From positions 124,001 to 188,000 of the forward strand of contig NZ_CP007057.1 in the NCBI RefSeq assembly GCF_000517625.1: a stretch of 64,000 bases of DNA, given 5' to 3'. The stretch's first letter is position 1. Every line of letters starts with the position of its first letter. The notes beneath the pieces were generated by a model. The model had not been told where the DNA came from and ran no database searches. It saw only the letters and a list, made by a program, of their open reading frames with translations. Made by a program: the position numbers and the translations under genes. Source of the DNA: Halostagnicola larsenii XH-48. GTDB lineage: Archaea; Halobacteriota; Halobacteria; Halobacteriales; Natrialbaceae. Positions 35,696 to 43,685 of this stretch are shown here, one piece after another.

Positions 35696-36715
35696 ATGGT
35701 TAACATCGATTACATGGCGCATCAGGAGCAGTACGACCCATCGACGCTGTTGGACTACGGGGAACACGCGACCGACAGCGGGTACGAAACCGTCTGGACG
35801 TCGGATCACTTCCACCCGTGGTTTCATACGGAAGCGGACTCCGGGTTCGCGTGGTCTTGGCTCGGCGCAGCCACCGAACGGCTGGACGGCCCGATTGGGA
35901 CCTGCGTGACGCCCGCGACGGGCCACTACCATCCCGGGATGATCGCACAGGCGTTCGCCACGCTTCAACACCTCCACGATGATCGGGTACTGCTCGGTCT
36001 CTCCACCGGTGAGGCGATGAACGAGACGCCGCTCGGGTTCGACTGGCCCGAGTACCCCGAACGCCGCGACCGGCTTGAGGAAGCCCTCGAAATCATCCGC
36101 GCGCTCTGGGGCGACGACGAGTGGGTCAGCGACGATGTCGGTGATAGGATCGACGAGGACGGATTCGTCACCTACGACGGGGAGCGGTTCGAACTCGACG
36201 AGGCCAAACTGTACACGATGTCCGAGCGGTCGCCGGAGATTCACATCGCGGCAAACGGGCCAAGCACCGCCCGGCTCGCGGCGCGGTATGCCGATGGGTT
36301 CGTCACCGTCAAGAAAGGAGAGGAGTACACCGAGCGGCTCTACCCCGCTATCCGCCGCTACGCCGAAGAGGAGGGCAACGACCCGGACGCGATCGAGACG
36401 ACGCTGCTCGTGACCGCGTCTTACCACTCCGACTACGAGCAGGCGCTCGAGGCGACGCGCCCGTGGCACGCGACGACCCAGAACGTCTTTGACCGGGCGC
36501 TGGCGGACCCGAGAGATATCGAAGCTGAGGGAGAGAAGGCAACCCGCGAGGAAGTAGAAGAGAAGTTTTTGATCGCTGACGATCCGTCGGCCATTGCGAG
36601 TCAGCTCGAGGAGTACGCCGAGATGGGCTTCGATCGGATCGCGGTTGCGAACACCAGCCCGGATCCCGAGCAGCTATTCGAGGTGATGAACGACGACGTG
36701 ATTCCGTCGCTGTGA
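35696..36715 (+). CDS. F420-dependent (LLM class) sugar dehydrogenase-like oxidoreductase
   Basis: From ATG 35696 (MVNIDYMAHQEQYDPSTLL) the protein is 339 residues. It matches the F420-dependent glucose-6-phosphate dehydrogenase branch of the luciferase-like family: TVWTSDHFHPWFHTEADSGF, GTCVTPATGHYHPGMIAQ, LGLSTGEAMNETPLGFDWPE and SERSPEIHIAANGPSTARLA. Histidine in SDHFHPW is an F420/active-site position in Fgd enzymes. It would oxidise a sugar, sugar phosphate or cyclitol and pass hydride to deazaflavin F420, which haloarchaea make. The open frame extends to 35408 but that part overlaps the previous gene and is non-family. Substrate unknown. Confidence 0.83.
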   Translation: MVNIDYMAHQEQYDPSTLLDYGEHATDSGYETVWTSDHFHPWFHTEADSGFAWSWLGAATERLDGPIGTCVTPATGHYHPGMIAQAFATLQHLHDDRVLLGLSTGEAMNETPLGFDWPEYPERRDRLEEALEIIRALWGDDEWVSDDVGDRIDEDGFVTYDGERFELDEAKLYTMSERSPEIHIAANGPSTARLAARYADGFVTVKKGEEYTERLYPAIRRYAEEEGNDPDAIETTLLVTASYHSDYEQALEATRPWHATTQNVFDRALADPRDIEAEGEKATREEVEEKFLIADDPSAIASQLEEYAEMGFDRIAVANTSPDPEQLFEVMNDDVIPSL

Positions 36716-36900
36716 CCAGCGGTCAGGAGAGCCCCTTCGCTGGAGTCAGAAACCTCGCAACCGAGCTGGAGGCAGCTATTCGGCTCAACGTTCGACCCAG
36801 TCACCATTCTCGACGGCTGCTAGGTATCAGGTGTTTTCGGTATCGGTGCAGGATCGATGATCCGTATATCAGTGATCCGTGGAACCGACAGCCAAGGGCG

Positions 36901-36910
36901 AATATTTATG
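36901..36910 (+). promoter_or_regulatory. TATA box of the TPP-enzyme gene
   Basis: The sequence aatatttatg lies 25-34 bases before ATG 36935 and so supports that start over upstream in-frame ATGs at 36857 and 36908. Confidence 0.5.
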
Positions 36911-36934
36911 ATACACCGTGATAATTCATTGAAT

Positions 36935-38677
36935 ATGCCCACGCTTACTGGTGGCGAGATCGTCGCCAAGTATCTAGAAAAGGAGGGCGTAGAGTATCTG
37001 GTCGGCATTCCCGGTCACGGAAGCACCAACCTGCTCGACGCGTTCAACGACTCCGATGTCGAGGTTATTCAGCCGCGCCACGAACAGGGCGCGACCCACC
37101 TTGCGGACGGGTATGCCCGCGCATCAGGCGATCCGCTCGCGGTCTTCACCTCGATTGGACCCGGAGCGACGAACACCGTTACCGGTGCTGCGACGGCGTA
37201 CGTCGACTCGATTCCGATGGTCATCTTCACCGGAGCGCCACAGACTCACGAGTACGGACAGGGGATCCTGCAGGAACTCGACCGGCAGAAACCCGGCGAC
37301 TTCCCGAGCGTGATGGAACCGGTGACAAAACGGAGCTTCGTCGTACGAGACGTCGAACAGCTCCCTCGGACCTTGCGACGCGCGTTTCAGGTTGCCGTCA
37401 CGGGTCGGCCGGGACCCGTCCACGTTGACATCCCGATGGACGTACAGGGAAGTGCCGCGGATGTCGAGATTCCCGATCCCGAGGAGACGCGCACGCACAG
37501 TCGACCGGGCGGCGATCCGGAATCGATCGAAGAGGCGGCGAACCTGCTCGCCGACGCTGATCGCCCCGTGATCGTTCCCGGCGGTGGGTGTATGCTCGGC
37601 GAGGCATGGGACGAGGTGCAAGCGCTCGCCGAACACCTGAAAGCACCCGTTATTCCGACGTTCCAGGCGAAGGGGATCATCCCCGAAGACCACGAACTCT
37701 TCGTCGGGTACGCAGGCTGGATCGGGTCGTCGGCCGGAAACGAACTTGCGAGCAACGCGGACGTCGTCCTCGGGATCGGCTGTCGATTCTCCGACTTGCA
37801 CACGTCATCGTTCGAACAGGGGGTCAGCTTCGAGATACCGCCGAGCAAGCTGATCCACGTCGACATCGACAACACGGAGATCGGCAAGAACTACCCCGTC
37901 GAGGTCGGCATCCTCGGCGACGCCAAGGTCGTCACCGACCAACTCCACGACGCCGTCTTCGAGCGCGTCGACGAAGTGTCGACCGAGGACAACGAGTACT
38001 ACGACGAGATCCAGCGCCTGTGGGCCGACTGGCAGGAACAGGTCGAACAGCGCCACACCGACGATGTTCCGATGAGTATCGCCCGCGCACTCGCGAGTCT
38101 CCGAGAGGCACTGCCCCGCGAGGGCATGATCGTCTCAAGCGCGGGTCAACCCCAGGAGATCACGAACCCGGAGTTCCCGGTGTACGATCCGCGGACGAAC
38201 ATCTCCTGTGGCGGATTCTCGACGATGGGCTTTGGCGTCTCTGCCGCGATCGGAGCGAAACTCGCCGAACCCGACCGGCCCGTTGTCGACATCGAAGGCG
38301 ACGGAAGTTTCCTGATGTGCAACCAAGAAGTCGCCTGCGCGGTCGAACACGACATCGATGTCACCTGGGTCGTGGTCAACAACAACGGCTGGAAGTCGAT
38401 TCGCAATCTGCAAGTCGACAAGTACGGCTGGGACCGGGTTCTCAACACGGAGTTCGACAACGACAGCGATGTCGACTTCGTGAAGATGGCCGACGCGTTC
38501 AGCATCGATTTCGCCGAACGCGTCGTTAAACCCGAAAATCTCACGGAAACGATCACGGACGCTATCGAGCACGACGGCCCCGCGTTCGTCGAAGCCGTCG
38601 TCGAACCCGACAGCGCCGACTCCGGCGCCATCATCACTGGTGAGTGGGATCTGGCGGATCTCGAAGCGGACGACTAA
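36935..38677 (+). CDS. Thiamine-pyrophosphate-dependent enzyme (acetolactate synthase/IolD superfamily)
   Basis: The 580-residue protein begins MPTLTGGEIVAKYLEKEGVE and carries the activating glutamate E50 in QPRHEQGATHLADGYAR, the central FAD/ADP-like domain (RPVIVPGGGCML), and the C-terminal TPP motif IEGDGSFLMCNQEV ending at VVNNNGWKSIRNLQ. The family makes or breaks C-C bonds next to a carbonyl. IolD uses this chemistry to hydrolyse a cyclic 1,2-diketone in inositol breakdown. The gene stands directly before an IolM-like dehydrogenase. It is shorter than typical IolD, and acetolactate synthase-like, glyoxylate carboligase-like or oxalyl-CoA decarboxylase-like roles cannot be excluded. A dedicated branched-chain biosynthesis role is unlikely here because no small subunit is adjacent. 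Confidence 0.85.
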   Translation: MPTLTGGEIVAKYLEKEGVEYLVGIPGHGSTNLLDAFNDSDVEVIQPRHEQGATHLADGYARASGDPLAVFTSIGPGATNTVTGAATAYVDSIPMVIFTGAPQTHEYGQGILQELDRQKPGDFPSVMEPVTKRSFVVRDVEQLPRTLRRAFQVAVTGRPGPVHVDIPMDVQGSAADVEIPDPEETRTHSRPGGDPESIEEAANLLADADRPVIVPGGGCMLGEAWDEVQALAEHLKAPVIPTFQAKGIIPEDHELFVGYAGWIGSSAGNELASNADVVLGIGCRFSDLHTSSFEQGVSFEIPPSKLIHVDIDNTEIGKNYPVEVGILGDAKVVTDQLHDAVFERVDEVSTEDNEYYDEIQRLWADWQEQVEQRHTDDVPMSIARALASLREALPREGMIVSSAGQPQEITNPEFPVYDPRTNISCGGFSTMGFGVSAAIGAKLAEPDRPVVDIEGDGSFLMCNQEVACAVEHDIDVTWVVVNNNGWKSIRNLQVDKYGWDRVLNTEFDNDSDVDFVKMADAFSIDFAERVVKPENLTETITDAIEHDGPAFVEAVVEPDSADSGAIITGEWDLADLEADD

Positions 38678-38757
38678 CCGGGCGATCGCTGCCGGATACG
38701 CACGAGCGAATCACTCGAGTTTCTGTCCTTGCTAATCGGGGGCATCCTGACTCCGAT

Positions 38758-38769
38758 ATTATTATAATA
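38758..38769 (+). promoter_or_regulatory. TATA box of the IolM-like gene
   Basis: The sequence attattataata lies 22-33 bases before ATG 38791, giving the IolM-like gene its own leaderless promoter. Confidence 0.55.
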
Positions 38770-38790
38770 GATGATAGCAAACCACATAGT

Positions 38791-39945
38791 ATGCAATCCC
38801 TTGTAGTGGACGCCGAGTGGGACCCCCGTGCGGAATATGACGTTTCGGACGCCGAGCGCGAATCAAAGAAAGCGATGGACGCCTCACAGGTATGGCGAAA
38901 TCCCGAATTCCGAATGACTGAGCGGGAACGGCCGACACCGGAGGACGACGAAGTGCTCGTCAGAGTGAAGTACGCGGGCATTTGCGGGAGCGATGTCTCC
39001 ATGCTCGAGACGGACGATGACGGTTACGTCCACTATTCGGCGTACCTCCGTCTCCCGAACGTGACCGGCCACGAGTTCGCAGGTGAGATCGTCGAGACGG
39101 GCGATGATACACAACTGTTCGAGGCAGGCGACCTCGTCACTGCGGAGGTTACCGACTACTGTGGGCGCTGTAATATGTGCCGGCAGGGCTTCAACGGCCA
39201 CTGCGAGAACTTCGAACAGATCGGCTTTACCATTCCAGGCGCGTTCGCAGAGTATGTCGCCGTCCCGGAGAAACTGTGCTGGGATGTCTCAGCGCTTCGC
39301 GAAACGTACGAAACGGACGACGAAGCGCTTCGAGCCGCCGCGACGATCGAGCCGAGCACCATCACGTACCACGGACTGTTCGCTCGAGCCGACGGGATCT
39401 TGCCCGGGGACTATCACGTCTACCACGGTGCGGGTCCGATCGGGCTGACCGGGATGAACGTCTCTCGGGCCGCCGGCGCGGGTAAGGTGATTGCGTTCGA
39501 GCCCTCCGACGAGCGCCGCGAGATCGCAAGAAAGCTCGGCTACGAACACGTTTACAATCCGATCGAACACGATCCGATTGAGACGATCGCCTCGGTTACG
39601 GACGGCGAGGGAGCTGATGTTCACGTTGAGACTGCCGGTGCGGTCACGCAGACGTACCCCGCTATCGGGGATACGCTGGCTGAGACCGCAAATGTGGTCC
39701 ATATCAGCAATGCCGGATCCGACCCTGGAATTGCACTGCGGAAGTACCAGGGCAACAGCGCCCAACTCTATGGGTCGGAGGGACACACCGGTCAGCAGGT
39801 CTACCCGCGAGTGATTCGATTGATGGCCGCCGGACAGCTCGATAACCGACCGATGGTCACGTCCACGTTCGATCTCTCCAACGCCGACGAAGCAATTCGG
39901 CAGGCTGCCGAGCGCGTCGACGGGAAAGTTCTCATCAAGATGTAG
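38791..39945 (+). CDS. IolM-like zinc dehydrogenase (scyllo-inosose 3-dehydrogenase-like)
   Basis: From ATG 38791 the protein is 384 residues. The opening (VVDAEWDPRAEY, ASQVWRNPEFRM) and long N-terminal lead before the catalytic domain match, from memory, Thermotoga maritima TM0412/IolM rather than ordinary alcohol dehydrogenases. Catalytic zinc ligands are C65 (GICGSD), H94 and E95 (TGHEFAG); structural zinc cysteines are C124, C127, C130 and C138. The Rossmann loop is GAGPIGLTG, and GSEGHTGQQVYPRVIRLMA is another family feature. IolM oxidises 2-keto-myo-inositol to a diketo-inositol with NAD. It follows the TPP enzyme by 113 bases with its own TATA box. Alternatives are a threonine- or sorbitol-type dehydrogenase. 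Confidence 0.8.
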   Translation: MQSLVVDAEWDPRAEYDVSDAERESKKAMDASQVWRNPEFRMTERERPTPEDDEVLVRVKYAGICGSDVSMLETDDDGYVHYSAYLRLPNVTGHEFAGEIVETGDDTQLFEAGDLVTAEVTDYCGRCNMCRQGFNGHCENFEQIGFTIPGAFAEYVAVPEKLCWDVSALRETYETDDEALRAAATIEPSTITYHGLFARADGILPGDYHVYHGAGPIGLTGMNVSRAAGAGKVIAFEPSDERREIARKLGYEHVYNPIEHDPIETIASVTDGEGADVHVETAGAVTQTYPAIGDTLAETANVVHISNAGSDPGIALRKYQGNSAQLYGSEGHTGQQVYPRVIRLMAAGQLDNRPMVTSTFDLSNADEAIRQAAERVDGKVLIKM

Positions 39946-40082
39946 ACGCTATTCGAGCGCTATTGGCCGTTTACGTGACGATCTCGTGATGGAGATTGCT
40001 GGCCGTATAAATTCAATCGATGTAACAAACGGTTCTTTCTCCACTGTTAGTACAGTGGCCCGGCATTCGTCACCAAACCACA

Positions 40083-40092
40083 CTATTTATTA
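40083..40092 (+). promoter_or_regulatory. TATA box of isomerase paralogue 2
   Basis: The sequence ctatttatta lies 24-33 bases before ATG 40116. An in-frame ATG at 40092 overlaps the box and is therefore an unlikely start. Confidence 0.55.
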
Positions 40093-40115
40093 TGTCGCCC
40101 GGTAGTGGATTGTGT

Positions 40116-40919
40116 ATGGGCGTAGGATACACGACCATCATGTACGACCCAGCGGAGGTACTGTCTGAAGGCCTCGGTGACTTCGCCGCCTGTCGGTACG
40201 ACGGCGTCGAGATCGGTCTCGGCAAAGTCGAATACATCGGCGTCGACTCCCTGCAGGAGTCCCTTGAGGAAAACGGCCTCGACATCTACTGTGTCATGGC
40301 GGGCTGGCTCAACAACGAGGAAGACGTCGAGGCGGCAGTCGACGGGGCCGCGATCGCGGCCGAACTCGACGCCCGCTTCCTCGGGATCTTGCCCCCGCCG
40401 CGGGGCCAGGAGACCGACGAAACGTTCGATGCGTGGCTCGATCGAATCTGTACGGCGGCCGCCGACGCCGGCGTCACGCCCGTCCTCCATCATCACGGTG
40501 CCTCACACATCGAGAGTCCCGAAGAAATCGAAGAGTGGCTTGACCGAGCACCCGACAACCTCGAGTTGTTGTACGACACGGCACACTACCAGCCATACGG
40601 CGATGTCCTTGACGGCATCCATCGGTTCGCAGATGATATTGCGTACGTTCACCTCAAAGATATCGACCCAACAGTCGACTTCCAGAGTCACGTCGATACC
40701 CTTTCCGCGGGGAACATCCAGTACGACAGCCTCTTCGTGTTCCTCACGTCGTTCGTCGATCTCGGAGCAGGCGTCATCGACTTCGAAGCTGTCGACGAAG
40801 CGCTCGACGAGATCGGATACGAGGGACAGATTACAATCGAAATCGAGAACGAACGTAACGACAGGCTCGTCCACGCAAAGCGCAACATCGATCACTGGAC
40901 CGACGCAACCAACGCGTGA
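40116..40919 (+). CDS. IolE-like sugar isomerase/dehydratase (TIM barrel), paralogue 2
   Basis: The 267-residue protein begins MGVGYTTIMYDPAEVL and follows the paralogue at 30299-31114 along its length: CRYDGVEIGLGKV, PVLHHHGASHIESPEEI, LLYDTAHYQPYGDVLDG, IAYVHLKDIDPTVDF and YEGQITIEIENERN. These contain the metal-binding glutamate, histidine and aspartate positions of inosose dehydratases and keto-sugar epimerases. It stands behind the IolM-like gene in the same direction. The two paralogues may carry out consecutive or stereochemically different steps (dehydration and epimerisation). Exact reactions unknown. Confidence 0.85.
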   Translation: MGVGYTTIMYDPAEVLSEGLGDFAACRYDGVEIGLGKVEYIGVDSLQESLEENGLDIYCVMAGWLNNEEDVEAAVDGAAIAAELDARFLGILPPPRGQETDETFDAWLDRICTAAADAGVTPVLHHHGASHIESPEEIEEWLDRAPDNLELLYDTAHYQPYGDVLDGIHRFADDIAYVHLKDIDPTVDFQSHVDTLSAGNIQYDSLFVFLTSFVDLGAGVIDFEAVDEALDEIGYEGQITIEIENERNDRLVHAKRNIDHWTDATNA

Positions 40920-41085
40920 GAACAAGTCGGTAATCGGGCGGAATCGCCGCGAGTAGCAATCAACCGCCACTTACCCTTCTGTCGGCGATCACGAGCAGCG
41001 CAGCGACGGCAGCAATCGCTCGGAGCACGCTGATAGAATATACTCCAATCGAGGAACTGTCCGGGGTTGGAGATCGGCTGCGCGA

Positions 41086-42195
41086 TCAGGCGTCGGTCTC
41101 GACCGCGAGTCGCTGCCCTTGCTCGTCGCTTTGGACGACCGTGTCGACGATTCGCTGTACCGTCAGCGCTTCATCGAAGGAAACGATACCATCGCCCTCG
41201 TCCGCAATCGCGCGGAGGAACTCGTAATTTTCGTGAACGACGGTGTGTTCCCAGCCGATCGTGTGGCCAGCCGGCCACCATCGCTCGCCGTACGGATCCT
41301 CGTCATCGGTGACGAGGATCCGTTCGTAGCCCCGTCGGTCGGCGTCGTATACCTCGAGTTCGTTGAGCCGCTCGAGATCGAATCGGACTGCGCCCTCGGA
41401 GCCGATGATTTCGATCGCATTGGTTGCCTTGTGTCCCGACGCTACGCTCGAGCCTTCGAAGACGCCGACAGCACCGGATTCGAACGACGCCGTTGCGAGG
41501 TAGATATCGTCGGTTGTCACCGGTCGCGCGCTTTCGTCGTCGGCCGCAGGCCGTTCGTCTACAAGCGTCGCGAGCCGTCCGCTAACGTCAGTGATCTCCC
41601 CGACGAGCCAACGAGCAAGATCGATCGTGTGTGAGCCGACATCGCCGACCTGACCGTAGCCCGCCCGCTCGACGTTGTTACGCCAGACCCACGGATGCTT
41701 GGGATCGGCCTGCCAGTCGACGAGGTACTGCCCGCGGACGTGTCGTATCTCGCCGAGCGTGCCCTGCTCGATCAGTTCCTTCGCCAGCCGAAGCGCTGGG
41801 ACGTATCGGTAGTTGAACGCGCACGCGGCGACAGCGTCGCTCTCCCTTGCTGCTGTTACCATCCGTTCGGCGTTCTCGAGAGAGGCAGCGAGCGGTTTCT
41901 CACAGAGGACGTGGACATCCTGCTTGAGGGCTGCGATCGTCGGTTCGGCGTGAAGGTCGTTCGGTCCGAGATTGTAGAGGACGTCCACCTCGTCGACGAG
42001 CGTCTCCCAGTCGTCGGTCGTGTGGGTGAACCCGAACCGATCGGCGGCCGCGGCGACGCGTTCCTCGTTGCGCCCGCAGAGGACGTGTCGATCGGTGTCC
42101 GGTGCCTCGGGAAAGAACATCGGGAGGCGAGCCAGTGCGTTCGCGTGGGCCTGTCCCATGAAGCCGTAGCCGATGAACCCGACGCGTAGGCTCAT
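41086..42195 (-). CDS. Gfo/Idh/MocA family dehydrogenase (inositol dehydrogenase-like candidate)
   Basis: The 369-residue protein has MSLRVGFIGYGFMGQAHANA with the nucleotide-binding loop, catalytic CEKP (residues 99-102), FNYRYVPALRLAKELIEQG, then WVWRNNVERAGYGQVGDVGS followed by HTIDLARWL, the GxHxxD catalytic pair. This long-insert form is common among myo-/scyllo-inositol and levoglucosan-type dehydrogenases. It is divergent from the paralogue at 42489. A ggaggtc stretch 5-11 bases upstream of ATG 42195 could be the ribosome-binding site. It is the best candidate in the block for oxidation of a cyclitol to an inosose; substrate unproven. Confidence 0.87.
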   Translation of the reverse strand: MSLRVGFIGYGFMGQAHANALARLPMFFPEAPDTDRHVLCGRNEERVAAAADRFGFTHTTDDWETLVDEVDVLYNLGPNDLHAEPTIAALKQDVHVLCEKPLAASLENAERMVTAARESDAVAACAFNYRYVPALRLAKELIEQGTLGEIRHVRGQYLVDWQADPKHPWVWRNNVERAGYGQVGDVGSHTIDLARWLVGEITDVSGRLATLVDERPAADDESARPVTTDDIYLATASFESGAVGVFEGSSVASGHKATNAIEIIGSEGAVRFDLERLNELEVYDADRRGYERILVTDDEDPYGERWWPAGHTIGWEHTVVHENYEFLRAIADEGDGIVSFDEALTVQRIVDTVVQSDEQGQRLAVETDA

Positions 42196-42453
42196 CGGAA
42201 TCGACCTCCGCTGTGTAACGTGGCAGCTGTAATCGATTTCGTCTCAACTCGAGTCCGTACTTCATGCTGTCGTCCGCTCGTTTTAGTCCCAGGGCTATCC
42301 CCGAGACGAGTGCTAGACCGCATACTGGACGGATTGATCGCATCGGGCAAATAGATACCGGGATCACTACCCGCTGATGTTGACCGTCGAATCTTCAACC
42401 TGAGTTAGGGGCTTCCATCGTAGTACGCGGCATCTCGTGGTAGTCGTTGGCAA

Positions 42454-42463
42454 GTTATTTGTG
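42454..42463 (+). promoter_or_regulatory. TATA-like element of the oxidoreductase gene at 42489
   Basis: The sequence gttatttgtg lies 26-35 bases before ATG 42489 and supports the internal start over the ATG at 42447. Confidence 0.4.
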
Positions 42464-42488
42464 GAATGATGAACAACCTTCTCTCGAG

Positions 42489-43577
42489 ATGAAAATCGGA
42501 GTTATCGGTGTCGGCGCTATCGCACAGATCATGCACGTTCCGTACCTCGCGGAACTGCCCGAAGCTGACATTCACGCGATCGCAGATCCTGGCGAAAACG
42601 TGGTCGAAACGTTCGGTGACCGATACAACGTTTCCCATCGATACACGGAGAGTACGGCGCTGATCGAAGATCAGGCCGAAACGCTCGACGGCGTGGTGAT
42701 CACCACGCCGATGCACACCCACGCGGAGGTAGCAATCGCTTCTCTCGAGGCGGATTTACACACGTTCGTCGAAAAGCCGGTGGCCGTGACGCCCGCAGAC
42801 GCACAACGAGTCGTCGATGCATCCGAAGCGTCGGACGCGGTTTGTATGGTCGGTTACATGAAACAGTTCGATCCCGGCTTCCAGCGATTCCAGTCTGCAG
42901 TCGACGACGTCTCCGAGGTCAATCTCGTCACGAGTACCGTTATCCCCCCGGACGTCGGCTCGGTCATCGAGGAGAACTACGATATCGTCTACGCCGACCT
43001 CGCGGACTCGTTCATCGAGGAGAGCAACGAAGAGCGCCGCCAGCAAGTCGAACAGGCGATTGGAACCGATGACGAGACGCTTTCGCAGGCGTACGATTTC
43101 CACCTTGAAAGCATCTGCCACGATATCAATGCGTTGCGGTCCGTGTTCGGATCCGTCGAACAGATCGACCACATCGACATCTTCGACGACTGGAAATTTA
43201 TCACTGCACAACTCCGGTACGAAGGAGACCGACGATGTCTCTTGAAGGCCGGGACGAGCGATCGGAAGTGCTACGACGAGCGCATTCACGTTGACGCCCC
43301 CGAGGGATCGGCATCAATCGAGTTCTCAAATGCGTTCATCAAGAACACCCCGTCGGATGTCCGCGCTAAACTCGGCACGGAAGAGACGACGGAGACACAG
43401 TATACTCCCTCGTCGGACGAACCGTTCAAACGGGAACTCCAACACTTCCTCGAGTGTATCGAGGGATCGGCTGAGCCCCGGACGCCACCAGCAGAATCGA
43501 AGCGAGATGTCGAACTCATTGCCGACCTTATCCGAACGTACGACAAGGAGGGCGAGGCGAGTAGCGTCAGCCGCTAG
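42489..43577 (+). CDS. Gfo/Idh/MocA family oxidoreductase (paralogue of the 22689 product)
   Basis: From ATG 42489 (MKIGVIGVGAIAQIMHVPY) the protein is 362 residues. It shares with the 22689 product the start pattern, the VEKP catalytic motif (residues 96-99), the charged insert DSFIEESNEERRQQVEQAI and the unusual LESICHDINALRSVFG. The two are clearly a paralogous pair placed one in each catabolic block. The substrate is unknown; a sugar acid or inosose is suggested by neighbours. Confidence 0.87.
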   Translation: MKIGVIGVGAIAQIMHVPYLAELPEADIHAIADPGENVVETFGDRYNVSHRYTESTALIEDQAETLDGVVITTPMHTHAEVAIASLEADLHTFVEKPVAVTPADAQRVVDASEASDAVCMVGYMKQFDPGFQRFQSAVDDVSEVNLVTSTVIPPDVGSVIEENYDIVYADLADSFIEESNEERRQQVEQAIGTDDETLSQAYDFHLESICHDINALRSVFGSVEQIDHIDIFDDWKFITAQLRYEGDRRCLLKAGTSDRKCYDERIHVDAPEGSASIEFSNAFIKNTPSDVRAKLGTEETTETQYTPSSDEPFKRELQHFLECIEGSAEPRTPPAESKRDVELIADLIRTYDKEGEASSVSR

Positions 43578-43685
43578 TTACGGGCCGTTTCGACGCAACT
43601 GAACGACGGTGCACCTACCCGAATCGCCGAAAAACCGCCGGAAAGAACATGTCGTCTTACAGTGCTACCATTGTGGGTTCGATCA

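Noticed and set aside
35663-36469. 268-residue minus-strand open frame
   Set aside because: Antisense to the F420-dependent enzyme; no recognisable domain.
37588-38529. 313-residue plus-strand open frame inside the TPP gene
   Set aside because: Arginine-rich out-of-frame translation of the TPP enzyme.
36935-38677. Biosynthetic acetolactate synthase
   Set aside because: No regulatory small subunit or branched-chain pathway gene is adjacent, and the neighbours are catabolic; the superfamily is kept but the specific name is not used.
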